Positions 10,756-23,199 of a stretch of 64,000 nucleotides of DNA are shown in pieces. Position 1 is the stretch's first letter. Each line of letters starts with the position of its first letter. Both the position numbers and the translations under genes were made by a program. Location: NCBI GenBank assembly GCA_002633025.1, contig NMRB01000401.1, forward strand, positions 270,681 through 334,680, given 5' to 3'. The notes under the pieces were generated by a model that did not search any database, was not told the origin of the DNA, and was given only the letters and a program-made list of their open reading frames with translations. The stretch is from Notospermus geniculatus (taxonomy: Eukaryota > Nemertea > Pilidiophora > Heteronemertea > Lineidae).

Positions 10756-11861
10756 CTGATATTTATTAAAAGACTCAAATGTTAGGTTTGTATTGATTAA
10801 AAAGTCAGATTTGCACTGACTCAAACATTAGATTTGCATTGTATTGAAGTTCAGCTCGATAGGATGATGCTGTTTTTGGACAATTCTCATATCTACATGT
10901 ACCATCGGATAATTTGTGTACTTGGTCATGTTAATCCCTCATAAAACCATCATATAATGATCTGTCATGATCATTAGGATATTGATTGCTAAAAGCAATT
11001 TAACGTCACCTCTGTTTACTCGATTGCCTGACCCTCTATCATTTGTGAACCAGGGGACTCTTGTCACTTGGCTGAGTGCAAAAAAGGGTCGATTGCCTGG
11101 ACCGTACTTGACAGTTAATTCATCAGGTTCTTGATGGAGGACCATCTTTTGCCCACAGTAGTAGTTCCTGCTTCTCAACGTGGCACTCAAGATGAGTGCA
11201 ATGGCATGGGAAACTCATGGGTGCTTGTACGTTTCCACCGTACACTGTACGGAAATCATTGCCAATTGTACGTGATACGTTTGAAGGAGATTTTTGGTCG
11301 GTTGTACGCAGAAACATCATGAAATACGTTTAAAAGTAATCATTCTACGTTTGAAAGTAGGATTTGTAAGGAATAAACATGACGAAGTTCACAAGTTGTT
11401 TTCGTCGTTCTCCACCTCCCACTGAGCCGCCAACTTAATTGTACCCAAAAAATGTAGAAAATACCCCAAAATATCATTCTATTAACATATTGTATCCAAA
11501 ACATTGTCAAAATATGCAAACATTGTAAAAATATATGCAAACATACGCAAACATTGTCAAAATACGTAAACTCAGTCAATTCATATATTGTACCCAAAAG
11601 TTCGGCAAAATACCCAAACTGTTTGGTAGAAAAATACCCAGAATTTTTTTGGGGGGTAAGCAGCACTGGAAACTCACCCGTAGGAAATATGGGCAATTGT
11701 CAGTGTCATTGGTCTTAGCCCCATTGAGAAACATGTTGCATGAGAAAACTCCTGTTGAGTAGCACTTGTTGGTCTTTGGGTGGCAAGAAAATGTCGGCAA
11801 AGTCCAGCAATATTTCGTGTTCTCTTCAGCATGTTTATTTCCAAGGCACTTGGTGCTCTCT
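10756..11861. other. Unannotated stretch with AT-rich short repeats
   Basis: Between about 11440 and 11650, variants of ATGCAAACATTGTAAAAATA and AAAATACCCAAA recur. Flanking sequence shows no recognised gene. The pieces GGGCAATTGTCAGTGTCATTGG and CATGAGAAAACTCC near 11690-11750 resemble the interior of the AGGCG family at 34670. Confidence 0.45.
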
Positions 11862-11982
11862 CTGGGCCGACCGCCAAGAAACTCGGATAGCATTAACAGG
11901 GCCTAACAGAAATTTTGTAATGGTGAAAGGCATTGCATACCTCTCTGTTAGGGCTATCGGAGTTTCTTGGCGGTCGGCCCAG
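11862..11982. mobile_element. 121-bp foldback, CTGGGCCGACCGCCAAGAAA arms
   Basis: CTGGGCCGACCGCCAAGAAA at the left is mirrored by TTTCTTGGCGGTCGGCCCAG at the right; inside, GGATAGC and GCTATC, TTAACAGGGCC and TGTTAGGG continue the pairing. Confidence 0.8.
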
Positions 11983-12033
11983 GCTTTGGCTTCCCTAGAT
12001 TGGATATTGACGAATTTTACCCCCCCCCCCCAT

Positions 12034-12068
12034 NNNNNNNNNNNNNNNNNNNNNNNNNNNNNNNNNNN
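12034..12068. other. Assembly gap, 35 N
   Basis: Run of N immediately after a poly-C run, which probably caused the gap. Confidence 1.
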
Positions 12069-13134
12069 GATGTAAAATGCACAGAAAGAGTTAGAAAGTT
12101 GTTCTTAATATCTACATCATAACTATCTACTTGTACCTCATGATGATTTTGACTATAATCATATTGTTTCTTCTTTCTTTTCATATCACCTCTTCCCGTT
12201 TGATCATGAAAAAAGGTGAGTGTTTTAAAGTATTCATAAGATATGTTCCAGCATTGAACATACTGTCATAAATATTCATACACTTATCACCCACCTTGGT
12301 CAACCCCTCTATTGCCACATTTTGGCAAATATGAAGTATTGTATAAAAGGAGCAATTAAATACATGTAGGCATTGTCATTGGTATTCATTTGGAATAGGA
12401 GCTGTCTGTGAGTTGACCAGTAGGTGTAACTAATGGCTCAATCCAATGCATTAGCGGACCCACATTCATGATTATGAGCACCAATCAGTTGAAGTTTCTT
12501 TTGTATTGGTCCGCTAGAACTTTGCTGCCATCTTTTGGCAATACGCGCAGCTGACTGCTCCGATTACCTGAAAATTACCTAGACCTTGTCGTAGGTGTTC
12601 ACTGGAAAGTTTTCACTCACCGGATGCTTTTCAGTAACAGGGTTTCCTGGCTTTGCAGAACCATGTCCACTTTTCAGTTTTTGATGAATTTGTCAATGAT
12701 GACAATCAGAGAGTTGAATTCCAAAGCTACTGAGACGTCATCATTCAGAAACTTCGAGTAACTCATGAAAACTAAATTGCAGACTTGATTGCAGACTTCA
12801 TATGGATTAATGATAGAATCAGCACTGTTGATTGAAATTCGAACTATGTTAGCTTTGTATTATTACACCTATTTGCCAAACGAGGGAAAATTCTGTTCTC
12901 CGATCTGCCTTAAGTCAGCTTTGGCTAAATTCTTATTCCTTCGGCGTAAAACATCCCCCTCTCCTTTCCAAGCTTATTGCCTACAGTCCATTTTGAAAGT
13001 TTTCATGCCCAACCAAAATTGGCTAAATTTCCTTATTGGTACACCGGTAAGCCAGCAAATGGGCCTCAAAAGAAGGAAAATTTTTATTACTGGATGGGTT
13101 TTGGTGAAACTTGGATGCAGATTGATGGTAAAAT
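12069..13134. other. Unannotated intergenic stretch
   Basis: No gene recognised. The 122-codon frame at 12789-13157 overlaps the repeat starting near 13135 and has no family resemblance. Confidence 0.4.
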
Positions 13135-13215
13135 CAGTTGCCTCCAGTCGCCAGTAAGTCAGTGACGACTAGTTGTCTCCAGTCGCAAGTGTCATGTACA
13201 GATGGTACACTAGGC
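13135..13215. repeat. End fragment related to the 9141-9606 element
   Basis: It shares CCAGTCGC..., AGTCGCAAGTGTCATGTACA and a terminal TAGGCTT with that element. Confidence 0.55.
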
Positions 13216-13413
13216 TTCAGCTGCACATGATCGCTACAGAGGGGAGGGTCTTGTGTTTATTCTCGTTGTCATAAATTCAGTCCCCAGTATTGCTTATGAT
13301 GGCAAAAAATGCCATTTTGGCATTTGACTCTTTGGTCAAGTGGGGTGGTAGTACCCTCTGAAACACTGTATCCAGCAGTCAACCTAGCAAATAATCTGCT
13401 ATCAGGTTCCTGA

Positions 13414-13529
13414 TTTTCCATCCTGAGGTAATCACTCGTTCATAAACGCTTGCTCCCTACATCTGTGAGGAGTGCAGTGACGAAGGAAGTGAGTGCTAAG
13501 AACCACTGATTACCTCAGGATGCAGATTC
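13414..13529. repeat. Inverted repeat, CATCCTGAGGTAATCA arms
   Basis: CCATCCTGAGGTAATCACTC at the left and TGATTACCTCAGGATG at the right flank about 80 bp that include an inner GTGAGTGCTAAG/ACGCTTGC section. Confidence 0.65.
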
Positions 13530-13899
13530 TAGAGAAGACCCTCATCAACTGTCTGGTCCAGGATGCAACAGGTCCAGTCAGTCGTCTCATGAGTGTCATC
13601 TACTCTGACAGGTTATTTTCCACTTCGGAGCTCAGCATTTACTGGACCAGGCCATCCTATTAATTGTCTTTATGTCGAAAGCAGGAGACAGTTCATTTTT
13701 ATAAGCAATAAAAAATCGTCGATTGTTTGCCCATGACAGACAAGTATGTTTCCCTTGGGCCTAAAGCCATCAATTTGGCGACTTCAGATCCAACTGCTCG
13801 CGTAATTTCATCTGAGTTAAATCCCATAAATTTCTTTATGTCACATCTCGGGGGCTTATATATAAATTCTACATGTATACAGTCATCATCACACTTGAA

Positions 13900-14166
13900 T
13901 GTCTAGGAATCGAATGTCTGGGGACAGCTAGCTCTTTGGGGACGGAATATCCGGGGACAGAAAGTCCTTGGAACGGAATATCTAGGGCGGCATGTCCTTG
14001 GGGGAAAAAATGTCCAGGGATAAAGAGTACGGAAAGCTGTTAACCATAGAATCGATATTAGCCCTGGATTCTAGAAGCCTCCTAACTCTAAGGTCGACTT
14101 AAGCTTCTGCATTTGCCCTGAAAACAATAGCTAAAGGTAAACCTTAGAGTTAAGGAAGCTTCTAGA
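13900..14166. repeat. GGGGACGGAATATC short repeats and a TCTAGAAG foldback
   Basis: From 13907 to about 14020 the motif GGGGACRGAAWRTCC repeats loosely. At 14071-14166 TCTAGAAGCCTCCTAACTCT is mirrored by AGAGTTAAGGAAGCTTCTAGA. Confidence 0.6.
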
Positions 14167-14333
14167 ATATACGGCCCATAGATTCTTTATTCAGCCAATA
14201 TAAGTACAGGGGCACAAGCTCCCAGTAATGCTCGTACAGTATTGGACTTTTTCGTCCCTGGACATTTTGGTTCTTGTTCGTTCAGGAAAACCTGCAAAAA
14301 GTCTTGATTCACTCAGGATCCTAATTTTGGCTG

Positions 14334-14563
14334 AAGTCCAGCAACATCTAAGCGCGACCCAATGGAATTCGAAAGTTAGGAAATTGATAGTTGGAAATTA
14401 CGGACCTTTAATCACACGTGGTCCTTGAATAACCCGTGCACATGCAGCGCGAACAATCAGGGAACGACCACAAGTGGTCAACAGATGTGATTAAAAACGG
14501 CAAAGCTCTTTCACGTTACATGACTTCCACATTCCATTGGGTCGCACTTAGATGTTGCTGGAC
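14334..14563. mobile_element. 230-bp inverted-repeat element
   Basis: Arms GTCCAGCAACATCTAAGCGC and its mirror with CTTAGATGTTGCTGGAC continue through GACCCAATGGAA/TTCCATTGGGTC; about 30 bp pair at each end with two differences. TTAATCACACGTGGTC and TGTGATTAAAAAC pair further in. Confidence 0.7.
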
Positions 14564-17199
14564 GTAGCTTAATAGTTCTGCTCATTTGACTTGATAAAAA
14601 TTCAGCAGTATTGACCCGTCAGAAATTTGAATTCACCGTGCACAACAGGGTGTCTGCCAGAAACATGCGGGGGTGGAAAATTTGCAACACCAACCAAATT
14701 CTCCCTGTAATCGTTCCATTCGAATTGGGAACACGCTTAGCTCCTTAAAAGTCCATCTTTCTCGCCAACTTTGAGATGACCTGCGTCTGGCCCGCCGGCT
14801 CCTACTAAACTTTTCCCTCTTGGTACTCATCGATCACGGCACCCATGTTGAGCTGGACGATAAAACACTTGATTTATGACATCATTTGGTTGGCGATATT
14901 CATGGTTTTCATGTGAAAATAGCCACAAGGGGACGAGAAATTACGCAAATGGTAATAGTGGCCGCACCGTCCCAAAGTTGTCCAAATAACATTACCATGG
15001 ATACTGTGATGAGGGTAATGTGAGACTGACCCTAACTGGCTGATACCTCGTATTATTGCTTTCCGAGCTGAGGCGTCGGTCATAAACCTGATGTTTCAGT
15101 TCTGACAAGTCTGAGCTGAGACTTTGCCCAGATTAGCTCACACACCTGTGACGTTTGTCTTCCTGGACACCATGTTCCCGGAACGCTGCACAGCAGCCAA
15201 TCTGCGAAGCAAACTGGCATCAAATGTGGGACACCGCTGTGAAAATGATTGTGTAAAAGATTTTTCCAGAATGACATAAAATGGCCTGTGCTGAACGGCT
15301 AAGGCGCGTTTGAGGCTGCAACGGATAGGGAATGATGAAGACCGTAAAAACTGATGTATCAGATGTGGAATTGAGTAAGCAGAGCGTGCAATTACTATTT
15401 GTGCACATAATTTAAGTTTGGTGTATACGTCGGACTACGCCGCCACCTGGTTGCCCAGGTTCCCACTCAAGCCGAGCTTGATGGAATCATGACGTTGCCC
15501 CAAATTACACTTTCTGCACATGCATATCTTCCCCAAATGCAGACACGGGTATAGGCTCGAACGACCCACAACTCGGAGCGTGTATCAAACACAACCGAAT
15601 TATGGAGGTACACCCCTCCGTTGTTCGGCTGTCCACATCCCATCATTCTACGCCAACTCACTGCCATAGTCTGTGGATCTCACAACCCAGCCTGAAATTT
15701 TCTGTGGATCACACTTCCCGACACCACACCTACTCTTTTATATGACCCATAATCTTCCATTATCCGGCCATTGTGGGTCACACTACCCGACACGCCTGCT
15801 GTACTTTAGTATAACCTATAATCCGGCCTCTCTGGATCAGCATCATCAGATACATCTCTGATATGGGAATCCACTGTCCTCACTAAGTGCTGCCCAATCG
15901 ATCACATCCACTTCCACCCCGAATACCGCCATTTATCCGTCTGCCTGGGGTATCTCCGGGCTATTTCAACCTCATCGTCAGTTGATGAGGTTAGTTCATT
16001 AGGAGAAAAAGACCCTCTAACTGCAGGCTCCGATTTCCCAGATGGTCAATTGAGTCTTGTTCACATGCTGAATGAATTAAGTGTACACTGCTCGGAGGAA
16101 TTTGACTCTTTGAATGATCGTTCAGACTTTCACCCATGTCTGTGACTGTTAATTTCACTCATGACTTATTGTCCCCCAGAGCTCTTGGACTTGAAAATAC
16201 TGCTCTTCCATCTGCGTTATCCGCGTATGCTGCTGGCCGCTATCCCTTCCGCTCAACTTAAAGGAGCACGGTATTGGATCTCAAATGCGTTATTTGACTG
16301 CTGACGTAGAGGAGGCCACCTAGTGGCAGTAAGACAAACTACGAAAATGCATTGCAAAATGTATGTAGTAAATCGGGTCAATTCGCCGACAATGTAGTTA
16401 GTCCCTGGGTGGAATACATGTAGTGGCGCGTTGGTGCCGGCTGTCGAGAAAAAGTGGCAATACTGTGGTCATTTAAAAATGGCTAAAGATTTTGGGTTCA
16501 TATTACTGGGGTACATGTAGGTGGGGGATGTATGAAGGGCCAAAGGTGTGTTGCATAAAAAAATCAGGTAAATCTGATTCTCCACTTTGCCAGCAGGTGG
16601 CCAAAATCCAAAACACAAAAACTGTGATTACGCCTTTAATACTGAAGGGAATTTCACTAAATTTTTATGGTAGGCTCATCTAGCAAGGATACATAATATA
16701 TCATGTGATTTTTGGATTTAATAAATTTTCAGCACTATATAGGGGGCATAATACCTGACACTCCTCTTATATAAGGAAATCTTCAAATACACAACTGTCA
16801 GACTTCCGCGCGACGGGGACGTTCAACGCTATGCTTGTATTCTACTTCTTGTGTGATCCACTGTGAAATTAATTCAAAAGTTTGAAAAGGGATTTGCTTC
16901 CAACTCCAATAAAGTTGAAGTTTAATCTCCTTCCTTCGCCAAATGACACTGAGTCTGGCGTCCTAGACTTTGCCTGATGAATCAGGCTCGGGGGATTAGA
17001 GATGTTCCAATCTTTCCAACTCGTTGCGGATGTGAACCCGCCAGTCAGTGATTGAAAATTTCATTGCTTGCCTCCATTCCATTTATCAACGGATAACTCT
17101 GTCTATCTTTGTCCCTCTGTCATTCTGGATTAAATTGAAGAGTAATTTTCGAGGAACGTAATTTTTTGGCCAATGGCAATGCTGCACCCTCTGTATTAA
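14564..17199. other. Unannotated intergenic stretch
   Basis: I recognise no gene. CTGTGGATC(A/T)CAC and CCGGCC(A/T) motifs recur loosely at 15665-15840. TTTGCCAGCAGGTGGCCAAAATC at about 16586 is a fragment of the family with the TTGGCCACCAGGTGGCCAA motif at 3653. Short open frames here lack family features. Confidence 0.4.
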
Positions 17200-17660
17200 G
17201 CTGGTAACACACCAGGCAAGGTGAGGGTGACAGTGCAAGCGATCTGGCTACAGAGCGAAATTGGCTGTGGATGCCAGGTGTGTGCTGGACAGCGATCTGT
17301 TGAATCCTGTGATGATCACTCAGATATCCAAAATACAGCACAAAAAGCGACACACAAAATGACAAGTATAAGTAAAATCGTCTCCGAATTTCGCAAGTTT
17401 TTGATCCCAACCAGGGTCTTCCTCAGGCACTTTGCCAGCACACACCTGGCATCAACAGCCCTTGCAATATCGCCCTGACCTCACCTGGTGTCTGCCAGCT
17501 TTGCCTGAGGAAGACTCCGGTGGGGGTACAAAATTTGCGAAATTCGGAGACGACTTTACTTGTGATGATCGCCCAATATCAAACTGGTTTGGCATTGTGG
17601 CAAGAGGAATTGCTTGTCACGGCCTATCACCAACCACCGCACACAGAAAAATGATATCAC
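17200..17660. repeat. Composite repeat with two hammerhead-like copies
   Basis: Outer pieces (ACACACCAGGCAAGGTGAGG, GTGCAAGCGATCTG, GGACAGCGAT) resemble 29591-29781. Inside lie a minus-strand hammerhead-like copy at about 17376-17432 (TCCTCAG at 17420) and a plus-strand copy at about 17495-17560 (CTGAGGA at 17505, then AAAATTTGCGAAATTCGGAG). The two face each other, giving an inverted repeat with roughly 60 bp between the copies. Confidence 0.6.
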
Positions 17661-18079
17661 CTAGTCTGCGGTGATTGATTCTGCTGTGTTTAAATAATGG
17701 GTACAGGGGTTTCTGCGCCCGACAATGACCCCAGTATGGATTCAACCTAGAAAATCAGGAGCTGTCATTAATTTTGTGGCACCCTGTAGAATACGTGACC
17801 ACCAGAATAAAAATGTGGAGAGTAGTTATGAATATTTTATGCCTTTCTGTCAGAAACGAGAGTATGATTCCGCCGGATTGATTAACTGTCAGAGGTGACA
17901 AAACAAAGAATATTCGCCTTATTGATGGCCAAAGAAAACATGAAGAATGCTGATTGCTTTGCTATTGGTTAGGGCGAAAAATCAACTATTTTGCTTTTTG
18001 GTCTGCGGTGGCCTGTTTTACGTGAGATATACGGGGGTATCTGTATATGTAGGGCATCTCAGCACTGCCCCATCTAAGA
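17661..18079. other. Unannotated intergenic stretch
   Basis: Nothing recognised. Confidence 0.4.
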
Positions 18080-18400
18080 TGGCGGCTTTGGCAGCCATCT
18101 TGAATTCGGTTTCTGTCAAATAACTCAAGAACGCTTTGAGCGATCAACCTGAAATTGTCTCTATAAGGGGAAGCTACCTTTCGATGACCAGCACCACCAA
18201 CAATCCAAGATGGAAGCTATGGCGGCCATCTTGAATTCGGTTTCCATCATTTAACTTGAGGAGGCTTTGACCAATCAACCTGAAATTTTTTTCGAGGGGA
18301 AGCTTCCTTCCGATGACCAACACCGCCGCTAATCCAAGATGGTGGCTATGGTGGCCATCTTGAATTCGGTTTCTGTCAGTTAACTTGAGAACATTTGAGT
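18080..18400. repeat. Tandem repeat of about 115 bp, 2.5 copies
   Basis: GGCNGCCATCTTGAATTCGG, TAACT(C/T)(A/G)AGAACG and CGATGACCA(G/A)CACC recur three times with the same spacing. AAGATGGC and GCCATCTT pair within each unit. Confidence 0.8.
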
Positions 18401-19014
18401 CAGTGCATTGAATTGTTGTCAAAATGCAGTTACGAATCAAAAACAAGATGTAACATAAATGTTCTCTCATCTCTGAGTGTGTTTAGATAAGGCAGTGGAC
18501 CAGATGAACCTACGAATTTCCAGCCCACAAAAGTCCCTCCATTGATTCAAGAATATTGGCAAAGAGAAGACTCATCCAGTATTCATGACCAGCCCAAACA
18601 AGTGGCAACCATAGGTTCTAGTAGTCATATCTTGCTACATAAGACGACATGATTTGGTCAAGAATGACCGAGAGAATTATTTGGGGCGTCTGAGGGTTAG
18701 TGTCTCCGGGTACATTTCATATCCAGGTGATTGTCAGGTGAAGAAAGGACAAGAAAATTGCGAGAGCTGTTGGTGACATGTTCGACGGTGTCATAACATG
18801 AGGGAATTCGTTGATTAGGCTGATTGACCAAGCAGGTACCAACTCGGCCTTTGATGAAGTGAGGTCCCTTATTGACAACAGCTGGCAAGACAGTAGGACG
18901 TTGATAAGCTGATCACTTGTTAACTTGATCACTTGTTTGAGATGACAGCAATGTCTAAAGCCCCTTCCACACGCTATGCAAAAGAATAATGACGTCAGTC
19001 AACTGTATATGCCG
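18401..19014. other. Unannotated intergenic stretch
   Basis: Nothing recognised. Confidence 0.4.
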
Positions 19015-20815
19015 CCCAGTGTCTTTCTCAGCTATGATTCGAGATTTTCCTGACAACCAGAGCGCCACCCGAACATCTTTCTTAGCTGTGTCTCGAGATC
19101 TTCCTGACAACCAGAGCGCCACCCCAACATCTTTCTTAGCTATGTCTCAAGATCTTCCTGACAACTAGAGTACCACCCCAACATCTTTCTAAGCTATGTC
19201 TCGAGGTCTTCCTGACAACTAGAACGCCACCCCAACATCTTTTCTTAGCTATGTCTAAAGATCTTCCTGACAACTAGAGTACCACCCCAACATCTTTCTA
19301 AGCTATGTCCCGAGGTCTTCCTGACAACCAGAGCGCCACCCCAACATCTTTCTNTTCCTGACAACTAGAACGCCACCCCAACATCTTTCTCAGCTATGTC
19401 TCGAGATCTTCCTGACAACTAGCGCACCACCCCAACATCATTCTTAGCTATGTCTCAAGATCTTCTTGACAACTAGAGCACCACTCGAACATCTTTCTTA
19501 GCTGTGTCTGGAGATCTTCCTGACAACTAGAGTGCCACCCCAACATCTTTCTTAGCTACATCTCCAGATCTTCCTGACAACTAGAGCGCCACCCCAACAT
19601 CTTTCTTAGCCATGTCTCGAGATCTTCCTGGCAACTAGAGCGCCACCCAAGCATCTTTCTTAGCTACATCTCAAGATCTTCCTGACAACTATGTTACAGT
19701 GCCTCTTTCTGTGCTGTGACTCAAGATCATCCTGACAGCTATAGTGCCGCCCCGACATCATTCTCAGCTACAACTCGAGATCATCCTGTCAACTACAGCC
19801 CCACCCCAACATCTTTCTTACATGTACATAGCTACAACCCGAGATCATCCTGTCAACTACAGCCCCACCCTAACACAGGGTTCGTACGGGTCCTGGAAAA
19901 CCTGGAAAAGTCCTTGAAAATCAATTTTCATTGAAAGGCCTGGAAAAGTCCTTAAAAAGTCCCCAATTTCTTCCAAAGTCCTTGAAAAGTCCTGGAATAC
20001 AATCTGTCATCAAAATAAAATAAGAATTCGCTTATTTTCAAGCGACCTTCAAGCTTTGGACATCACATGACATTGCGCCTTCAGCATTTCAATCCGGCAG
20101 AGATCGTTATATTTCTAAGTCTATTTCATTTCTCCCAAACCTCTGCTTGCATTCTTCAAAAACTTATTTGGCTCCAATCCAGGAAAAATGCTCTTTGCAG
20201 TCATAGCAAGTTCGTTTGCCAATTTCTTTCCAGTAAACAGATATTTACTTGAATGGCTGATCTTTACTTCAGACCACCCACCTTTCGGCCGCATGGTATT
20301 GACGATCTTTTTGGCGGGAAAATGCTATTAACTAGAGGTTCATGGATCTCATACTCAACTGCCTTGAAGTACCGTATATCAGCTGCTAAGACGGTCTTAA
20401 TGCAAAATGAGTGCTATTGTATTGGTGTTGGGGTTTTTACAAGGGGTTGGCATTAGCTATAGTCGGAAATGTGTCTTGTTTAACCCTTTCCAACTTGATT
20501 ACACAGCCGTGATGAAAGGTCCTTGAAATTTAAGAAATCAACATGGAGAAGTACTGGAAAAGTCCTTGAAAAAAATCTTGAGCCAGGGGGAAGAACCCTG
20601 CTAACATCTTTCTTACATGTACGTAGCTACAACTCAAGATCATCCTGACAACTACAGCGCCACCCGTATGACTTTCTCAGCTACATTGTACAACTCGAGA
20701 TCTTCCCGACAACTAGTGCCACCTCAACATCTTTCTCAGCTGTGACTCAAGATCATCCTGACGACTGCAGTTGTTGACTGCCAACATTCCTCAGCTATGA
20801 CTCGGGACCACATCA
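19015..20815. repeat. Minisatellite of about 55 bp, interrupted
   Basis: Units of the form CTTCCTGACAACTAGAGCGCC + ACCCCAACATCTTTCTTAGC + TATGTCTCGAGAT run from about 19015 to 19875, some fifteen copies, and resume at 20601-20815 after the 725-bp element at 19876. A lone N lies at 19354. Confidence 0.9.
19876..20600. mobile_element. 725-bp CAGGGTTC TIR element inside the minisatellite
   Basis: It begins CAGGGTTCGTACGGGTCCTG and ends GGGGGAAGAACCCTG. The 6-bp target duplication CTAACA (19870-19875 and 20601-20606) belongs to the minisatellite unit. Subterminal tracts repeat TGGAAAAGTCCTTGAAAA. The interior (20040-20460) is unique-looking and non-coding. Same family as 4629-5014. Confidence 0.85.
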
Positions 20816-20819
20816 CGTC

Positions 20820-20990
20820 GACATGTACCGTATTTTTCGGGGAAAGAGGCGCGACTTTTTTCCCCAGAGAAGGTCCAAAAACGGGGGGTGCGCCTCATAC
20901 AATGGTGCGCCCACTATATGGATTTTTTCCCAAGATGAAGGGGCTGGAGGATCATTTTTTCAGCACCATGATTCGCGTTTGGAGCGTCAT
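20820..20990. repeat. Fragment beginning ACCGTATTTTTCGGGG
   Basis: The start GTACCGTATTTTTCGGGGAA and the motifs GGTGCGCC(T/C)CAT resemble a widespread animal inverted-repeat DNA element whose ends read CCGTATTTTTCGG; only one end is evident here. Confidence 0.35.
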
Positions 20991-21453
20991 CAGCTGATCA
21001 GCACCGTGTGCATCATGCCTGCAAACATCCACTGACATCCACTCACAGAAAAATAAAAGTTTCAAACTGAGGGTTTTGTTCCTTTACTAAAGATCTATTC
21101 AATCATTTGAGGAATTATTTTTACAAGGATGTGAATCCTTGTCCCCTTTTTCTGGTGATGAAAACGAAGAAAATCCTGCTGACTGCTGGTGGAAGCCATT
21201 TTGAAAAATTGTTTATATCACCAAGTCTCATTGTGCGCTGAATCGAGGAACGAAAGGAAAACGTGAAGCGTGGCGCGTGAAAAGTGTCAACGTGAGCTCT
21301 ATGGAACTGGAGCCTTAGAGATACATGTATTCGAGAAGTCACTTCATCAAGTTGTATAGCACCTTCATCTGTAATTACACAACTTTGTAAATAATATACT
21401 CTATACCATTGTAAATAACAATCTTGCCTCATGTACTGTATAGTATTATGGCA
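20991..21453. other. Unannotated intergenic stretch
   Basis: Nothing recognised; the 114-codon minus frame at 21121-21465 runs into the TTTCA microsatellite and shows no family signature. Confidence 0.4.
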
Positions 21454-21506
21454 ATAAAATTTCATTTCATTTCATTTCATTTCATTTCATTTCATTTCAT
21501 TTCATT
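21454..21506. repeat. (TTTCA)n microsatellite
   Basis: About ten tandem TTTCA units ending at a single N (21507), probably an assembly break in the repeat. Confidence 0.95.
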
Positions 21507-21507
21507 N

Positions 21508-22113
21508 TAATCTAAAGCTTCCTTAATTGGAATTACGTAGTCGATTTTACATTTGAAGTGGAAACGTTCAAGTGTCACCAGCTGGTCACTGCGATCAATG
21601 AAACAACCGGCCTACACTACGAACATTTCCACTTCAAACAAAGAAACAACACTCCTTCAGCACCTATATTTCGGCGTGTTCTATTGCAAATTATCACTAG
21701 ATCATCCTCGAATTTACTTAAATTCGCTCACCTCGACCGAAACTCTCCATCTTTCGCGTTTTAGTCGGCAACACACACATCGATATGTGACACAGCCGCC
21801 ATGTTCGACTCGGATACCAGTGCTGCCACCTGAGAAACTCGGCTAATGCGCTGCCGATTCTCCACGGTGACTATAGAACCTACAAGTCTTAAAAACATAC
21901 ATGTACCACTTCTTGGAAATGGACTGTCTCATACAGAAACTGCTCTTTGATTAATGATTTCATGCTATATCCTCGGCAAATCCGACTTTAGGCTCCTCCG
22001 ACGTGACATCAGCCAAGAAGCTGTCATAAAATAACCGTCCGTATTCGATGACTCAACACAGAAACTCCGCCATGAATAATACTGTTTGCCACTATTGATT
22101 TTCGCCATACGTA
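21508..22113. other. Unannotated intergenic stretch
   Basis: Nothing recognised. Confidence 0.4.
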
Positions 22114-22646
22114 CACTGGTGGACAGAAATATTAGGACAGTGGCCGATTTGAAGTTTGATGTAAGTTTCTGCCTGTTAAGAATCAGAAGAAGATGAAATG
22201 TTTTAGCTTGAATAAAGTCTAGAACACATTTTATGATATGTTTTAAATTTCATTTCTGCACTTCCAATGTGGATTGTTGTTAATTTCAAGTTATTTAAAC
22301 ACATGTCTTTTTTTCCGTAACTGGTCAGGCATTTTATGTAACGCAAGTATATCATCAACCATGAGTAATTAAAAACTTTATTCTTAAGAAAAAATGAAGA
22401 AAAAACGAAGAAAAATGAGTATTGCCTGTTAATGCCTTTGATGAACAAGGGCGAGAATTGCCTTATTGTCATTATCTCATTGCATAATTGCCATGGTTAT
22501 GTAATTAACTGAAATTGTAGCAAGGGGAAAGAAGAACCCTTCCCACAATATATGAACACAAGTTGAGTTCATTACATTCATTAACAGGCAGAAATTTACA
22601 TCAAACTTCAAATTGGCCAGTGTCCTAATATTTCTGTCCACCAGGG
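22114..22646. mobile_element. 533-bp Tc1/mariner-like element with long TIRs
   Basis: TA flanks both ends (22112-22113, 22647-22648). The left arm CACTGGTGGACAGAAATATT continues through AGGACAGTGGCC and GAAGTTTGATGTAA to TTTCTGCCTGTTAA; the right arm mirrors it over about 60 bp. The interior is AT-rich and non-coding, so the element is non-autonomous. The family call rests on the TA target and the GGTGGACA...AATATTAGGACA end. Confidence 0.85.
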
Positions 22647-23199
22647 TACATATTTCTTCTTTGCCTGTTGATCACTCTTGCCCTGCCGTTGTGACCGCTT
22701 CCGGAATGTTATAATATGAAATTAGTCTCCGCTGTGTCATTCTGTTTCACGACCGCGTGTGTCGCGGCAGAGCGTGGACCATCCGTTCATAAGGCTAGTC
22801 GTCGTATTGGCGATCGGACGTGTTTGTCTGGTGTCTCGCCTGGAACAACCTCGTCGGATATTCACAGGAATTGGCATTTATAGTTGGTACACATTTCGTT
22901 TCATTCATTAGCTGTCGATCCGTTTGGAATAAAATTGTTTGGTGACTTTGGGAGAATACTTAGATATTTCTACGTTTACATTGGGAAAATACTTAGATAT
23001 TTCTACGTTTGCATCACCAGTTCACGAATGCTTTGGAGTTATCGCACATTGGCTATTCTCTGTCCAGTGGCTAAAGATTCAAAGGATGATAAAATTAAGC
23101 TCTAAATTTAGTAATCAAAGGTGTCACAAATAAGTGATGTACTAAGTGACATTTAAATGCCATGAGTCTGATGTTTAGGACACAAGGTCTTTGATTCTG

